Source: Pseudomonadota bacterium
Lineage (GTDB): Bacteria > Pseudomonadota > Alphaproteobacteria > Rhizobiales > Rhizobiaceae
Reading direction: 5' to 3'
Length of the DNA stretch: 64,000 bases
Assembly (NCBI GenBank): GCA_023404095.1
Contig: JAEYDD010000030.1
Span: 62,001 to 126,000, forward strand
A program made the position numbers and the translations under genes. Position 1 is the first letter of the stretch. Every line of letters starts with the position of its first letter. The notes under the pieces are model-generated. The model did no database searches. It had not been told where the DNA came from and saw only the letters and a list, made by a program, of their open reading frames with translations. Below, piece by piece: positions 18,346 to 26,990 of the stretch.

Positions 18346-19299
18346 TCATGCGGCCCGGGCAAGCGTCCTTGCGATCAGATCCAGAACGGCATCCGCATCG
18401 ATGCCGGTGCAGGCATGCTGGCTCGGGAAGTCGTCCCAATTGCCGGGCGGGAAGGCGCGGCCGTCGGGCTTCTGGATCGTCTGCCCGTCGGCAATGCCGC
18501 CTGAGACGACACGGATCGGGCCGGATCTGGTGGTGAAGAGCTCGGGCGCCACGAGATAGACGCAGGCGCAGCTGTCGTGGACGACCATGCCGTCCTCCAC
18601 GTGGCGACCGTAGAAATCGATATAGAGCTGCGAGATGTCGGAGATGAGTTGCGCACGCGCGCCGCCCTTTGCGACGATCTCGTTCAAAAGCGTGCGCGTC
18701 ATCACCGTCTTCATGGTCACGTCGAGGCCGACGACGGTCACCTTCCACGGCGCGGTCATCACCACGTCGGCGGCTTCCGGATCACCATGGATGTTGGCCT
18801 CGGCTGCGGGCGTGATGTTGCCGGGAACGTCGAAGGCGCCGCCCATGATGATGACCTGCTTGGCGAGCGTGGCAATCTCCGGGTCCTCCTTGAGCGCGAA
18901 GGCAAGGTTCGACATGCGCCCGACCGCGATCAGCGTCACCTCTCCGGGGTTCTTCCTGACGGTGTCGATGATGAAGCGGTGTGCGGGCAGCGGATCGACC
19001 GGCAGGTCGATCGTCTCGGGAACGTCGATGTTGCCGAGGCCGTCGTGGCCGTGGATCATGACGGGCCAGTCGACCGGATTGCGCATCGGATTGAACGCCT
19101 TGCCGTCGCCCCTGGCGACCGGGGCTGCGATCTCCCATTCCCGCTTGAGAAACAGCGCGTTGCGCGTCGTCGTCTCGACGGAAGCATTGCCGAAGACGGT
19201 GGTGATGCCGATCAGGTCGATATCGGGATGGTGATGCAGGAACAGAAGCGCCATCGCATCGTCGATGCCGGGATCGGTGTCGAATATGACCTTGTGCAT
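18346..19299 (-). CDS. Nucleoside hydrolase (IUNH family)
   Basis: Hydrolyses the N-glycosidic bond of (deoxy)ribonucleosides to ribose and base. 317 residues with the calcium-binding Asp cluster DTDPGIDDAMAL at the N-terminus, the MGGAFDVPGNITPAAEANIHGDPEA segment shortened here to its core MGGAF and AEANI, and VTMKTVMT further on. Inosine-uridine-preferring or purine-specific type cannot be told apart. It lies 18 bases after the DadA-like gene on the same strand, so the two are probably one operon of nucleoside or amine salvage. Confidence 0.93.
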   Translation of the reverse strand: MHKVIFDTDPGIDDAMALLFLHHHPDIDLIGITTVFGNASVETTTRNALFLKREWEIAAPVARGDGKAFNPMRNPVDWPVMIHGHDGLGNIDVPETIDLPVDPLPAHRFIIDTVRKNPGEVTLIAVGRMSNLAFALKEDPEIATLAKQVIIMGGAFDVPGNITPAAEANIHGDPEAADVVMTAPWKVTVVGLDVTMKTVMTRTLLNEIVAKGGARAQLISDISQLYIDFYGRHVEDGMVVHDSCACVYLVAPELFTTRSGPIRVVSGGIADGQTIQKPDGRAFPPGNWDDFPSQHACTGIDADAVLDLIARTLARAA

Positions 19300-19317
19300 G
19301 GAATGGGACTTTCGGTG

Positions 19318-20556
19318 TTACTGGAAGCGCCGGATGGAAAAGGGTTCGAGTTCGGCCCTTGCCGCGCCTGCGAAAAGGTCGGCGACATGCCGCCCGGTGG
19401 TGGCGGCGAGCGTCAGGCCGAGATGGCCGTGGCCGAAGGCAAACGCGATGCGGGCGTCGCCGGGGTGCAGGCCGATCACGGGGATCGAATCTGGCGTCGA
19501 AGGGCGGCGGCCCATCCATTCGGTGCCGCCCTCTTCGGGCAGATCGGGCACGTAGCGGCGCATCTTCCGGCGCATGGCGGCGGCGCGTGCATAGTTGGCA
19601 GCCGTTTCCGGACGCGCCAGTTCGACGGCGCCGCCGACGCGCAGCATGTTTTCGAAGGGAGTTGCGACAAAGCCGTGCTCGGAGAAGAACACCGGCATTT
19701 CCAGCGTTACGGAAGGATTGACGAAGGTGGTGTTGTAGCCGCGCTCGGTTTCGAGCAGGACGTGGAGACCCATCCGCTCCACCAGCGGCCTGGACCATAT
19801 GCCGGCTGCGACCACCGCCTTGTCGAAAAGGTGGTTATTCTGCGCCTCGGTTCGCACCGTGATACCCTGTTCGCCCCAGGTCAGCATGGAGGCGGCCGCG
19901 TCGATGAAGGTGGCCCGCTCCCGCAGGGCCGCCTGCAGACGGCGCAGAAACGTCAGCGGATACTCGAAGGTCTGGTAGCCGTCGCTGTAGATGGCACCGG
20001 CGAAATTGCCGGACAATGCCGGCACCCGCCGCCGCGCCTCGGTCGCATCGAGCTTGTCGATGCCGAAGCCACCGAGAAGACGGGCGTTATCAGTCGCATG
20101 CGCGAAGGCCTTGTCGCGGGCCGCTTCCGTGTCGAAAACGGTCAGCGCGCCGGTCTTGCGCAGATGACCGCTGATGCCGGCCATTTGCGCCATGGCGGTA
20201 TGGTCGGCGGCGGCGGTCTTCATCAGGAAAGCCAGCGCGGCCCGGGAGCGCTCGACCGTCGCCGGGCTGGAGGAGCGCAGAAGCTTCATCAGCCAGGGCA
20301 GCATCGCGGGCAGATCTCCCCAGCGCAGCGCCAGCGGGCCGAGGGGATCGAGCAGCCAGCGCGGAACGGACAGCAGCATGCCGGGGCTTGCGATCGGGTC
20401 GATCTCGGGAATGGCGAGGATGCCCGCATTGCCGACCGAAGCCGGCAGGCCGCCCGCATCGCGCTCGATGATCGTCACCTGATGGCCTCGGTCGAGGAGA
20501 TGGAGCGCTGTGGCGCAGCCGATGATGCCGCCGCCGACGATGCCGATATGTGCCAT
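19318..20556 (-). CDS. FAD-dependent oxidoreductase (DadA/D-amino acid dehydrogenase-like)
   Basis: DAO-fold flavoenzyme, 412 residues. It begins with the FAD motif IGIVGGGIIGCATALHL, and shows SVGNAGILAIPEIDPIASPG, typical of DadA relatives, and a C-terminal GHGHLGLTLAATTG FAD-contact segment. It probably oxidises a D-amino acid or a secondary amine (e.g. a 4-hydroxyproline-type substrate). The ATG at 20556 is chosen because the sequence starts MAHIGIVGGG as expected. No strong ribosome site is visible. It precedes the nucleoside hydrolase; the functional link is unclear. Confidence 0.88.
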   Translation of the reverse strand: MAHIGIVGGGIIGCATALHLLDRGHQVTIIERDAGGLPASVGNAGILAIPEIDPIASPGMLLSVPRWLLDPLGPLALRWGDLPAMLPWLMKLLRSSSPATVERSRAALAFLMKTAAADHTAMAQMAGISGHLRKTGALTVFDTEAARDKAFAHATDNARLLGGFGIDKLDATEARRRVPALSGNFAGAIYSDGYQTFEYPLTFLRRLQAALRERATFIDAAASMLTWGEQGITVRTEAQNNHLFDKAVVAAGIWSRPLVERMGLHVLLETERGYNTTFVNPSVTLEMPVFFSEHGFVATPFENMLRVGGAVELARPETAANYARAAAMRRKMRRYVPDLPEEGGTEWMGRRPSTPDSIPVIGLHPGDARIAFAFGHGHLGLTLAATTGRHVADLFAGAARAELEPFSIRRFQ

Positions 20557-20720
20557 GCCTGTCCTGCTCGGTAAATGCGTGGTCCGACGCGAAGCGGCCC
20601 TTCTGACCGCGGCGGACGATAGACGGAAAAGAAAATGCTGTCGACCGCGTGCAGGCACGCGCCGGGGACAACGCGCGGCGGATGCCGGGAGCTCGGTCGG
20701 GGCGCCGGCTGTGACCGGTG

Positions 20721-21584
20721 TCAGCGGCCCGCGGGCGGGCGGGCAGACATGGTGGCGGCAGAGCGGCTTGCGACCGTCTGGCGGAGGAAGGCCGCGACGA
20801 AGAGGATGGTCAACGTCACGACGATCGTCGGTGCCGGGGCGCTGTCGAGGAAGAAGCTGACATAGATGCCGACGAGCGATGCGCCGACGGCAATTGCCAC
20901 CGCAGCGACCAGCATCGATCCGAACCGCCGCGTCAGTAGGGCGGCAATCGCGCCCGGTGCGACCATCAGCGACACCGACAGGATGATCCCGACCGCCTTG
21001 AGCGCGCCGACGACCACCAGCGAGATCACCGCGAGCAGGCCGTAGTGCAGCAGGCGCACGGGCAGGCCGATTGCCGCGGCATGCTGCCGATCGAACGCCT
21101 GGACGAGAAGATCCTTGCGGAAGAACAGGATGAAGCCGGTGCAGGCGAGCGCGATCAGGCCCGTCTCCAGGAGATCCGAAAGCGTGATGCCGAGCATGTC
21201 GCCAAACAGGATGTGATCGAGGTGGACGTCGGATTCGACGGCGACGTAGAGGACGATGCCGAGGCCGAACATGCCGGAAAAGACGATGCCGAGCACCGTG
21301 TCCTCCTTCACGCGGCTGTTGTTGCGGACGTAGCCGGCGGCCAGCGCGCAGAACAGTCCGGCGACGAAGGCGCCGATTGCAAAGGGAAGGCCGACCACAT
21401 AGGCGATGACGACGCCCGGCAGCACCGCATGGGAAACCGCATCGCCCATCAGCGACCAGCCCTTGAGCACCAGATAGCAGGACAGTAGCGCCATCGGCAC
21501 GGCGATCATCAGCGTGACGGCAAAGGCGTACTGCATGAAGCCCAGCCGGAAGGGCATGAGCGCGAGTTCGAAAAATTCGCTCAT
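20721..21584 (-). CDS. sitD: Manganese/iron ABC transporter permease
   Basis: ABC-3 family inner-membrane permease, 287 residues and about eight hydrophobic segments. Conserved blocks include LKGWSLMGDAVSHAVLPGVV and LSVSLMVAPGAIAALLT. It overlaps the sitC stop by ATGA and is last in the sitABCD operon. It forms the membrane channel together with SitC. The start at 21584 gives the typical N-terminus; the open frame upstream is a shadow of sitC. Confidence 0.93.
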   Translation of the reverse strand: MSEFFELALMPFRLGFMQYAFAVTLMIAVPMALLSCYLVLKGWSLMGDAVSHAVLPGVVIAYVVGLPFAIGAFVAGLFCALAAGYVRNNSRVKEDTVLGIVFSGMFGLGIVLYVAVESDVHLDHILFGDMLGITLSDLLETGLIALACTGFILFFRKDLLVQAFDRQHAAAIGLPVRLLHYGLLAVISLVVVGALKAVGIILSVSLMVAPGAIAALLTRRFGSMLVAAVAIAVGASLVGIYVSFFLDSAPAPTIVVTLTILFVAAFLRQTVASRSAATMSARPPAGR

Positions 21585-22447
21585 GCCGCACCGCCTTTCT
21601 GTTCCAGCGCGAGGCGACCCTTGCGGCGAATGGCGATCATCCCGTGCTTGGGCGCGAAGACGAAGGCGATCAGGAAGATCAGCGTCTGCAGGACGACGAT
21701 GATGCCGCCGGTGGCGCCGTCGAGAAAATAGGAGACATACGCACCGACAAAGCTGGTAACGGCGCCGAGCAGGGCTGCGATCAGGATCAGGCGCTGGAAG
21801 CGGTCCGTGAGGAGATAGGCGGTGGCGCCGGGTGTGACGACCATGGCGATGACCAGGAAGGCGCCGACGGTCTGCAGTGCTGCGACCGTGGACGCGGCAA
21901 GCAGGGTGAAGAACAGAAGCTTCAGCGCCAGCGGTTTCAGCCCGATCGATCGGGCGTGGTTCTCGTCGAAGAAGGTGACCATGAGGTCCTTCCATTTCAA
22001 CAGCAGGACGACGAGCGTCACGCCGCCGATGATGGCGAGCTGCAGCGTGTCGGCCGGTGTGATCGCCAGGATGTTGCCGAGCACGATCGTCTGGATGTTC
22101 ACCGATGTGGGCGAAAGCGACACCATGAACAGGCCGACGCCGAAGAAGGAGGTGAAGATCATGCCGATGATCGCATCTTCCTTCAGCTTGGTGCGGTGAT
22201 TGAGGAAAAGCATGGCGCCGGCGGCAAGGCCGCCGGACAGGAAGGCGCCGGCGGCAAACGGCAGGCCCAGCATGTAGGCGCCGGCCACGCCCGGAACGAT
22301 CGCGTGGGAAAGCGCATCGCCGATCAGCGACCAGCCCTTGAGCATGAGGTAGGCGGAAAGAAAGCCGCAGACGCAGCCGACGAGCGCGCTGACCCACATG
22401 GCGTTGACCATGTAGTCGTAGCCGAAGGGTTCGAGGAGCGTGCTCAC
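21581..22447 (-). CDS. sitC: Manganese/iron ABC transporter permease
   Basis: ABC-3 family permease, 288 residues, with the same blocks as sitD (LKGWSLIGDALSHAIVPGVA; FLVIAMVVTPGATAYLLT), so the two are paralogues that should form a heterodimer. It overlaps sitB and sitD by four bases on each side. Sit systems carry Mn(II), sometimes Fe(II); in rhizobia manganese is the main substrate. Control is presumably from the Mur-type boxes upstream of sitA. Confidence 0.94.
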   Translation of the reverse strand: MSTLLEPFGYDYMVNAMWVSALVGCVCGFLSAYLMLKGWSLIGDALSHAIVPGVAGAYMLGLPFAAGAFLSGGLAAGAMLFLNHRTKLKEDAIIGMIFTSFFGVGLFMVSLSPTSVNIQTIVLGNILAITPADTLQLAIIGGVTLVVLLLKWKDLMVTFFDENHARSIGLKPLALKLLFFTLLAASTVAALQTVGAFLVIAMVVTPGATAYLLTDRFQRLILIAALLGAVTSFVGAYVSYFLDGATGGIIVVLQTLIFLIAFVFAPKHGMIAIRRKGRLALEQKGGAA

Positions 22448-23331
22448 TGGTCCGCCTTCTCCGGTTCCACAGCGGGGTTGCCCTTGGCGCCGTAGATGAC
22501 GAAGGGTCGCTCGTCGTCGCTGATGACCTTGACCTGGCGCGGATCGGCATCCTCGTGCAGATCCTGGCCGGACAGGATGAAATGGCGTAGCACGCCGCCG
22601 AAGGCGCGCTCCAGGTTCGCCTCGTTGAACGTCTCGGCGGTCGGGCCGGACGCGATCACGGTGCCCTTGACGAAGACGGTGCGGTCGCAGAAATCCGGTA
22701 CGCTGCCGAGATTGTGCGTCGAGACCAGCATCACCCGGCCTTCGTCGCGCAGCGTCCCGAGCAGCTCGACGATCTGCTCTTCGGTGGTGACGTCGACGCC
22801 GGTGAAGGGCTCGTCGAGCAGGATCACCTGGCCTTCCTGCGCCAGCGCCCTCGCGAGGAAAACGCGCTTGCGCTGGCCGCCGGAGAGCTCACCGATCTGG
22901 CGCTTGCGGAAATCGCTCATGTTGACGCGGGCCAGCGCCTCGGCGACCATCTCGTGGTCGTGCCGGGAAGGGACGCGCAGCCAGTTCATGTGGCCGTAGC
23001 GTCCCATCATTACCACGTCCTCGACGAGGACGGGGAAGGTCCAGTCCACCTCTTCGGCCTGAGGCACGTACGCGACGAGGTTTTTCTTCAGCGCCTCGCG
23101 CACCGGCATGCCGAGGATGGTGACTTTGCCACCGGCCAGCGGCACGAAACCCATGATCGCCTTGAAAAGGGTAGACTTGCCGCTGCCGTTGACGCCGACG
23201 AGCGCGGTGATAGTGCCGCGTGGCACCGAAAAACTGGCATGCTTCAGCGCGGTCACCCCAGTCCGATAGGTGACGGTGACGTCTTCCGCCACGATCCCGT
23301 CGACGGGCTTGCCGCGGCCCCCCATCATCAT
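22444..23331 (-). CDS. sitB: Manganese/iron ABC transporter ATP-binding protein
   Basis: ATPase subunit, 295 residues: Walker A GVNGSGKST, signature LSGGQRKR, Walker B VILLDEP, switch His in STHN. The segment YVPQAEEVDWTFPVLVEDVV is characteristic of metal-type ABC ATPases. The start region is ATGATGATG (23331, 23328 and 23325 are all possible), overlapping the sitA stop. The C-terminal 40 residues (DADPRQVKVISDDERPFVIY) extend past the ABC domain. Confidence 0.94.
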   Translation of the reverse strand: MMMGGRGKPVDGIVAEDVTVTYRTGVTALKHASFSVPRGTITALVGVNGSGKSTLFKAIMGFVPLAGGKVTILGMPVREALKKNLVAYVPQAEEVDWTFPVLVEDVVMMGRYGHMNWLRVPSRHDHEMVAEALARVNMSDFRKRQIGELSGGQRKRVFLARALAQEGQVILLDEPFTGVDVTTEEQIVELLGTLRDEGRVMLVSTHNLGSVPDFCDRTVFVKGTVIASGPTAETFNEANLERAFGGVLRHFILSGQDLHEDADPRQVKVISDDERPFVIYGAKGNPAVEPEKADQ

Positions 23332-24224
23332 TGCGAAAGTCCCTTCACGATGCTCTCGGACGTGACGCGCAGCAGGTCGAGGTAGGTCGGGACCGGCCCG
23401 TCGGCCTCGCTGAGGCTGTCGACGTAGAGGATGCCGCCATAGGCAGCCCCGGTCTCGGCGGCAACCTGTCTGGCAGGCTTGTCGGAAACGGTGCTTTCGG
23501 AGAAGACGACATGTATGTCGTGCTCGCGCACAGCATCGATCACCGCCTTGACCTGCTTTGGCGTGCCCTGCTGGTCGGCGTTGATCGGCCAGAGGAACAG
23601 CTCCTTCAGCCCGAAATCTCGGGCGAGGTAGGAAAAGGCGCCCTCGCTGGTGACGAGCCAGCGCTTTTCTTCCGGCAGCTTTCCGAGTTCGGCCTTGATC
23701 TCCGCCGACAGGGCCTTGATCTTCTCGCCATAGGCCTTGGCGTTCGCCTCGTAGACGGCGGCGTTTTGCGGATCGATCTGGGTCAACGCCTTTCGGATGT
23801 TCTCGACATAGATCAGCGCGTTGTCGGGCGACATCCAGGCATGCGGATTGGGCTTGCCGCTGTAGGGGCCTTCGCTAATCCCCATCGGCTCGACGCCATC
23901 GGAAACCACGGCGCTGGGCACGTCGTTGAGATTGGCGAGGAACTTCTCGAACCAGCGCTCGAGGTTGAGCCCGTTCCAGAGCACCAGCGAAGCATCCTGC
24001 GCCTTGAGGATGTCGCGCGGTGTCGGCTGGTAGTTGTGGATCTCGGCTCCTGGCTTGGTAATCGAGTCCACGACAGCAGCATCGCCGGCGACATTGCGGG
24101 CAATGTCGGCGATGACGGTGAAGGTGGTGATGACCTTGGGCTTTTCCTGGGCCGCTGCAAACGACGCCCCGCCGAGCATGACAAATGCTGCGAGGAGGGC
24201 GGATTTCAAAATTCCTGAGATCAT
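23328..24224 (-). CDS. sitA: Manganese/iron-binding periplasmic protein
   Basis: Cluster A-I metal-binding protein, 298 residues. A Sec signal peptide (about residues 1-26, ending SFAAAQ) precedes the mature protein. Likely metal ligands are His in IHNYQPTP, His in NPHAWMSP, Glu in FSESTVSDKP and Asp in YVDSLS, the His-His-Glu-Asp set expected for Mn/Fe rather than the His-rich zinc type. The ATG at 24224 has a poor ribosome site. It is first in the operon, behind a good promoter flanked by two Mur-like boxes. Confidence 0.94.
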   Translation of the reverse strand: MISGILKSALLAAFVMLGGASFAAAQEKPKVITTFTVIADIARNVAGDAAVVDSITKPGAEIHNYQPTPRDILKAQDASLVLWNGLNLERWFEKFLANLNDVPSAVVSDGVEPMGISEGPYSGKPNPHAWMSPDNALIYVENIRKALTQIDPQNAAVYEANAKAYGEKIKALSAEIKAELGKLPEEKRWLVTSEGAFSYLARDFGLKELFLWPINADQQGTPKQVKAVIDAVREHDIHVVFSESTVSDKPARQVAAETGAAYGGILYVDSLSEADGPVPTYLDLLRVTSESIVKGLSQ

Positions 24225-24495
24225 TGATTGAGACCATACGTTTTTGCAAATGAGTTGCAATAAAATATAGGCGGCAAAACTGAAGTGTCAATGCAATTGC
24301 AAATCATTCGCAAATTTGCCGCCTCACCTATCCGTGCGGAGGGACTCTATTAACCATCGGCAGAGGGAATCGTGTTCGGCCCGCGCGTTCTGACGTCTCT
24401 TAAGTTTTCGGAAACGGCCGGAGAAATACGGTGACGGCAGTTCCCGCACCTGCGTTCGGGGCGGCAACTTTCACGTCCAAGAGTAGTGCGTCCCG
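24225..24495. promoter_or_regulatory. sitABCD promoter with two Mur-type boxes
   Basis: On the minus strand TTGACA (24291-24286) and TATATT (24269-24264) are spaced 16 bases, a good sigma-70 promoter for sitA. Two 17-base dyads bracket it: TTGCAAATGAGTTGCAA (24244-24260, at the start site) and TTGCAAATCATTCGCAA (24297-24313, just upstream of -35). They resemble the TGCAA-rich sites bound by Mur, the manganese-responsive Fur homologue of rhizobia. Binding at both would block transcription when Mn is plentiful. The rest of the 271-base gap has no clear signal for the divergent gene. Confidence 0.8.
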
Positions 24496-25173
24496 GTGAA
24501 ATTTCTTTCCAAGCTGCAATTGCCGAAGAAGGTGCTCGTCCTTGTCGCGGGCGTCGTCGTTCTGACCGGTGCATCGGGTGCTGTGGCGGTTTTCGTCGGG
24601 CGCGACGCGATCCTGGGGCCGTCGGAGGAGCGTGTTTCCGGCGTCGCCTGCACCACGGTGATGACCCTGCGGCAGAAGCGCGACGGGCAGGAATGGATCC
24701 GCCACTATATCCGCTCGGCGGCCGAGGACGGCGACGTGCGCATCAAGACCGCGCTTCGCGTGGCGGCCGCGCTCTCCAACAAGGAAGAGGCGGACCTGTA
24801 TCAGGTGGTGCTTCTGGATGAGGCCGGTCCCGAGCTGCGCGCCGACATACGCGGCCGGGCGATCGGCGCGGAAGTGCTGTTCAGCCGCGATCCCGGCAAG
24901 ATTTCCGGCATGACGGCGCCATTCCAGGCAAGCGTCATCGATGGAGCGGCCGCCGAAAACGGCGAGTTTTACGGTGAGCGCAAGGCCTTGAGCCTCGCGG
25001 AAATCAAGACCATCGTCACGGCGATGACCGACAAGGCAGACTGTCTCGATCCGAACGATCCCGACGGAGCGGCTGTCGCAGAAAATGGCGAGGGTGGCGA
25101 CCACGCCCCAGCCGCAGCGCCTGCCGAGAGCGAAGCCGCGCCGCAGGAACACGCGTCCGCAGCCGGCCACTGA
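24496..25173 (+). CDS. Conserved-type hypothetical membrane-anchored protein
   Basis: 225 residues, function not recognised. Residues about 12-35 form one hydrophobic segment (KVLVLVAGVVVLTGASGAVA) after a short basic start, so it is probably anchored with the bulk in the periplasm. The middle has CTTVMTLRQKRDGQEWIRHY and the last 40 residues are Ala/Glu/Pro-rich and probably disordered. The start codon is GTG at 24496, with no strong ribosome site. It is divergent from sitABCD and stands alone. Codon use matches its neighbours, which supports it as a real gene. Confidence 0.75.
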   Translation: MKFLSKLQLPKKVLVLVAGVVVLTGASGAVAVFVGRDAILGPSEERVSGVACTTVMTLRQKRDGQEWIRHYIRSAAEDGDVRIKTALRVAAALSNKEEADLYQVVLLDEAGPELRADIRGRAIGAEVLFSRDPGKISGMTAPFQASVIDGAAAENGEFYGERKALSLAEIKTIVTAMTDKADCLDPNDPDGAAVAENGEGGDHAPAAAPAESEAAPQEHASAAGH

Positions 25174-25271
25174 CACTTTTTTGCTTTCAGCAGAATTTCC
25201 GCCGTCCAAGTGCAGCTCGCCGCACGTACGCTCCCGCGCTCGGCATTGAAGCAGAGCCCCCACGACGCACG

Positions 25272-25300
25272 AACGAAAAGCCCCGCGCGAGGCGGGGCTT
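25272..25300 (-). terminator. Rho-independent terminator of lysS
   Basis: Perfect 9-base stem AAGCCCCGC/GCGGGGCTT (25278-25286 with 25292-25300) and a 5-base loop, followed on the minus strand by TTTTCGTTC. It lies about 30 bases after the lysS stop. Confidence 0.85.
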
Positions 25301-25329
25301 CAAGAGAATTTCTCGTCCGTGACGCTCGG

Positions 25330-26826
25330 TCAGTCCGCTTTCGCACGGCGGGCGGGGAAGAGGATGACGTCGCGGATCGACGGCGCGTTGGTCAGAAGCA
25401 TGATCAGGCGATCGACGCCGATTCCGAGACCGCCGGCCGGCGGCATGCCCTGATCGATGGCGTCGAGGAACTCGTCGTCCAGCTGCTTTTCCTTCTCCCC
25501 GCGCGCATGCGCCTGTTCGAGCTGCTCGACCATGCGGGCGCGCTGTTCGACCGGATCGTTCAGCTCGGAGAACGCGTTGCCGAGCTCCCAGGTGTTGCAG
25601 TAGGTCTCGAAGCGTTCCACCAGACGCGGCTCGCCCGGCACTTCCTTGGCGAAGGGCGAGATGTCCTTCGGGAAATGGGTGACGTGGCTCGGCTGGATCA
25701 GCGTCGGCTCGACCTTCTCCTCGAAGATGAAGGCGAGGCATTCGCCCCAGGTCCAGTCCTTCTCTACCGCAAAGCCGGCGGCCTTGGCGGCAGCGCGAGC
25801 CTCCTCGTCAGTCTTGATGCCGAGGAAGTCGATGCCGGTCACTTCCCTGACGGCGTCGGGCATCGGCACGCGCTTGAACGGGCCCTTGAAGGAGAGCTGC
25901 TTGTCGCCGTAGGTGACCTCGGTTGTGCCGTGGATCTTCACTGCCAGCTCGGCGAAGAGGCGCTCCACGAGGTCCATGACGTCTTCGTAGTCGGCATAGG
26001 CCCAATAGCATTCCATCATTGTGAATTCGGGATTGTGCCGGGTCGACACGCCCTCATTGCGGAAGTTGCGGTTGATCTCGAACACCTTGTCGGAAAGGCC
26101 TGACACCAGCGTGCGCTTCAAATACAGCTCCGGCGCGATGCGCAGGAACATGTCGAGCTTCAGCGTGTTGTGGTGCGTCTTGAACGGCTCGGCGGTGGCA
26201 CCGCCATAGACGGAGTGCAGCATCGGCGTCTCGACTTCCATGAAGCCGTCGTTCTCCATGAAGCGTCGGATTCCGGAGATGATCTTCGAGCGCTGCTGGA
26301 AGCGCAGCTTGGACTCCTCGTTCGTCATGATATCGAGATGGCGCTTGCGGTAGCGGATCTCGATGTCGGAGACGCCATGCCACTTTTCCGGCATCGGCAG
26401 CAGCGACTTGGTCAGCATCGTGATTTCGCGGGCATTGATCGACAGCTCGCCGCGCTTGGTGCGGCGCACCGTGCCGGTCACGCCGATGATATCGCCGATG
26501 TCGATCATCGACAGCATGTTGCGGGCTTCCTCCGGCGTCACGTCCTTGTGGCTGAAGATCTGGATCTTGCCCGAGGCGTCGTGGATGTCCATGAACATGC
26601 CGGAATTGCGCGAGGAATAGACGCGCCCGGCAACGGTGACGACATCCTGGGTTTCGGTGTCCGGCTCCAGGTTCTCGTATTTCGTCGCCAGATCCGCATT
26701 GGTGATCGTGCGATGGAAATGGGCCGGATAGACGTCACCGATCTGCTCGCGCAGCAGGTCGAGCTTCTGGCGGCGCACCTCGGCGGCGTCTGAGGAGAGG
26801 GCGGTTTCGGTCTTCGTATCGGTCAT
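25330..26826 (-). CDS. lysS: Lysyl-tRNA synthetase, class II
   Basis: Charges tRNA-Lys with lysine. 498 residues: N-terminal OB-fold anticodon domain (about residues 50-160, VVTVAGRVYSSRNSGMFMDI) and a class II catalytic core with motif 2 (FRNEGVSTRHNPEFTMME) and motif 3 (GLGIGVDRLIMLLT). The ATG at 26826 is preferred; a TTG at 26835 lies too close to the only AGGA. It follows gltX with a repeat between them. Many alphaproteobacteria use the unrelated class I enzyme instead, so the class II form is worth noting. Confidence 0.97.
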   Translation of the reverse strand: MTDTKTETALSSDAAEVRRQKLDLLREQIGDVYPAHFHRTITNADLATKYENLEPDTETQDVVTVAGRVYSSRNSGMFMDIHDASGKIQIFSHKDVTPEEARNMLSMIDIGDIIGVTGTVRRTKRGELSINAREITMLTKSLLPMPEKWHGVSDIEIRYRKRHLDIMTNEESKLRFQQRSKIISGIRRFMENDGFMEVETPMLHSVYGGATAEPFKTHHNTLKLDMFLRIAPELYLKRTLVSGLSDKVFEINRNFRNEGVSTRHNPEFTMMECYWAYADYEDVMDLVERLFAELAVKIHGTTEVTYGDKQLSFKGPFKRVPMPDAVREVTGIDFLGIKTDEEARAAAKAAGFAVEKDWTWGECLAFIFEEKVEPTLIQPSHVTHFPKDISPFAKEVPGEPRLVERFETYCNTWELGNAFSELNDPVEQRARMVEQLEQAHARGEKEKQLDDEFLDAIDQGMPPAGGLGIGVDRLIMLLTNAPSIRDVILFPARRAKAD

Positions 26827-26869
26827 GTCGTTCAAAATCCTATCGCAGGTTCGCGTGTCTGCGGTTTGC

Positions 26870-26978
26870 CTTTCACCCTGGCCTCTCCCTGCAAATCGCG
26901 GGAACGGACCGGGCGTTCACGGCTTTCGTCCTTCTTCCCGTCAGCACGGGGACAAGGTGCCGGCAGGCGGATGAGGGG
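26870..26978. repeat. Copy C of dispersed repeat
   Basis: 109 bases between gltX and lysS. The left end is TTTCACCCTGGCCTCTC and the right end GGTGCCGGCAGGCGGATGAGGGG. It shares its layout with copy E at 47398-47546: the CACCCTGGCCTCTC end, a CGGGCGTT-ACG middle, CTTCTTCCCG...CGGGGA, and the AGGCGGATGAGGGG end. The internal hairpin is weaker than in B. Confidence 0.7.
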
Positions 26979-26990
26979 CCTTCCCCCGAT

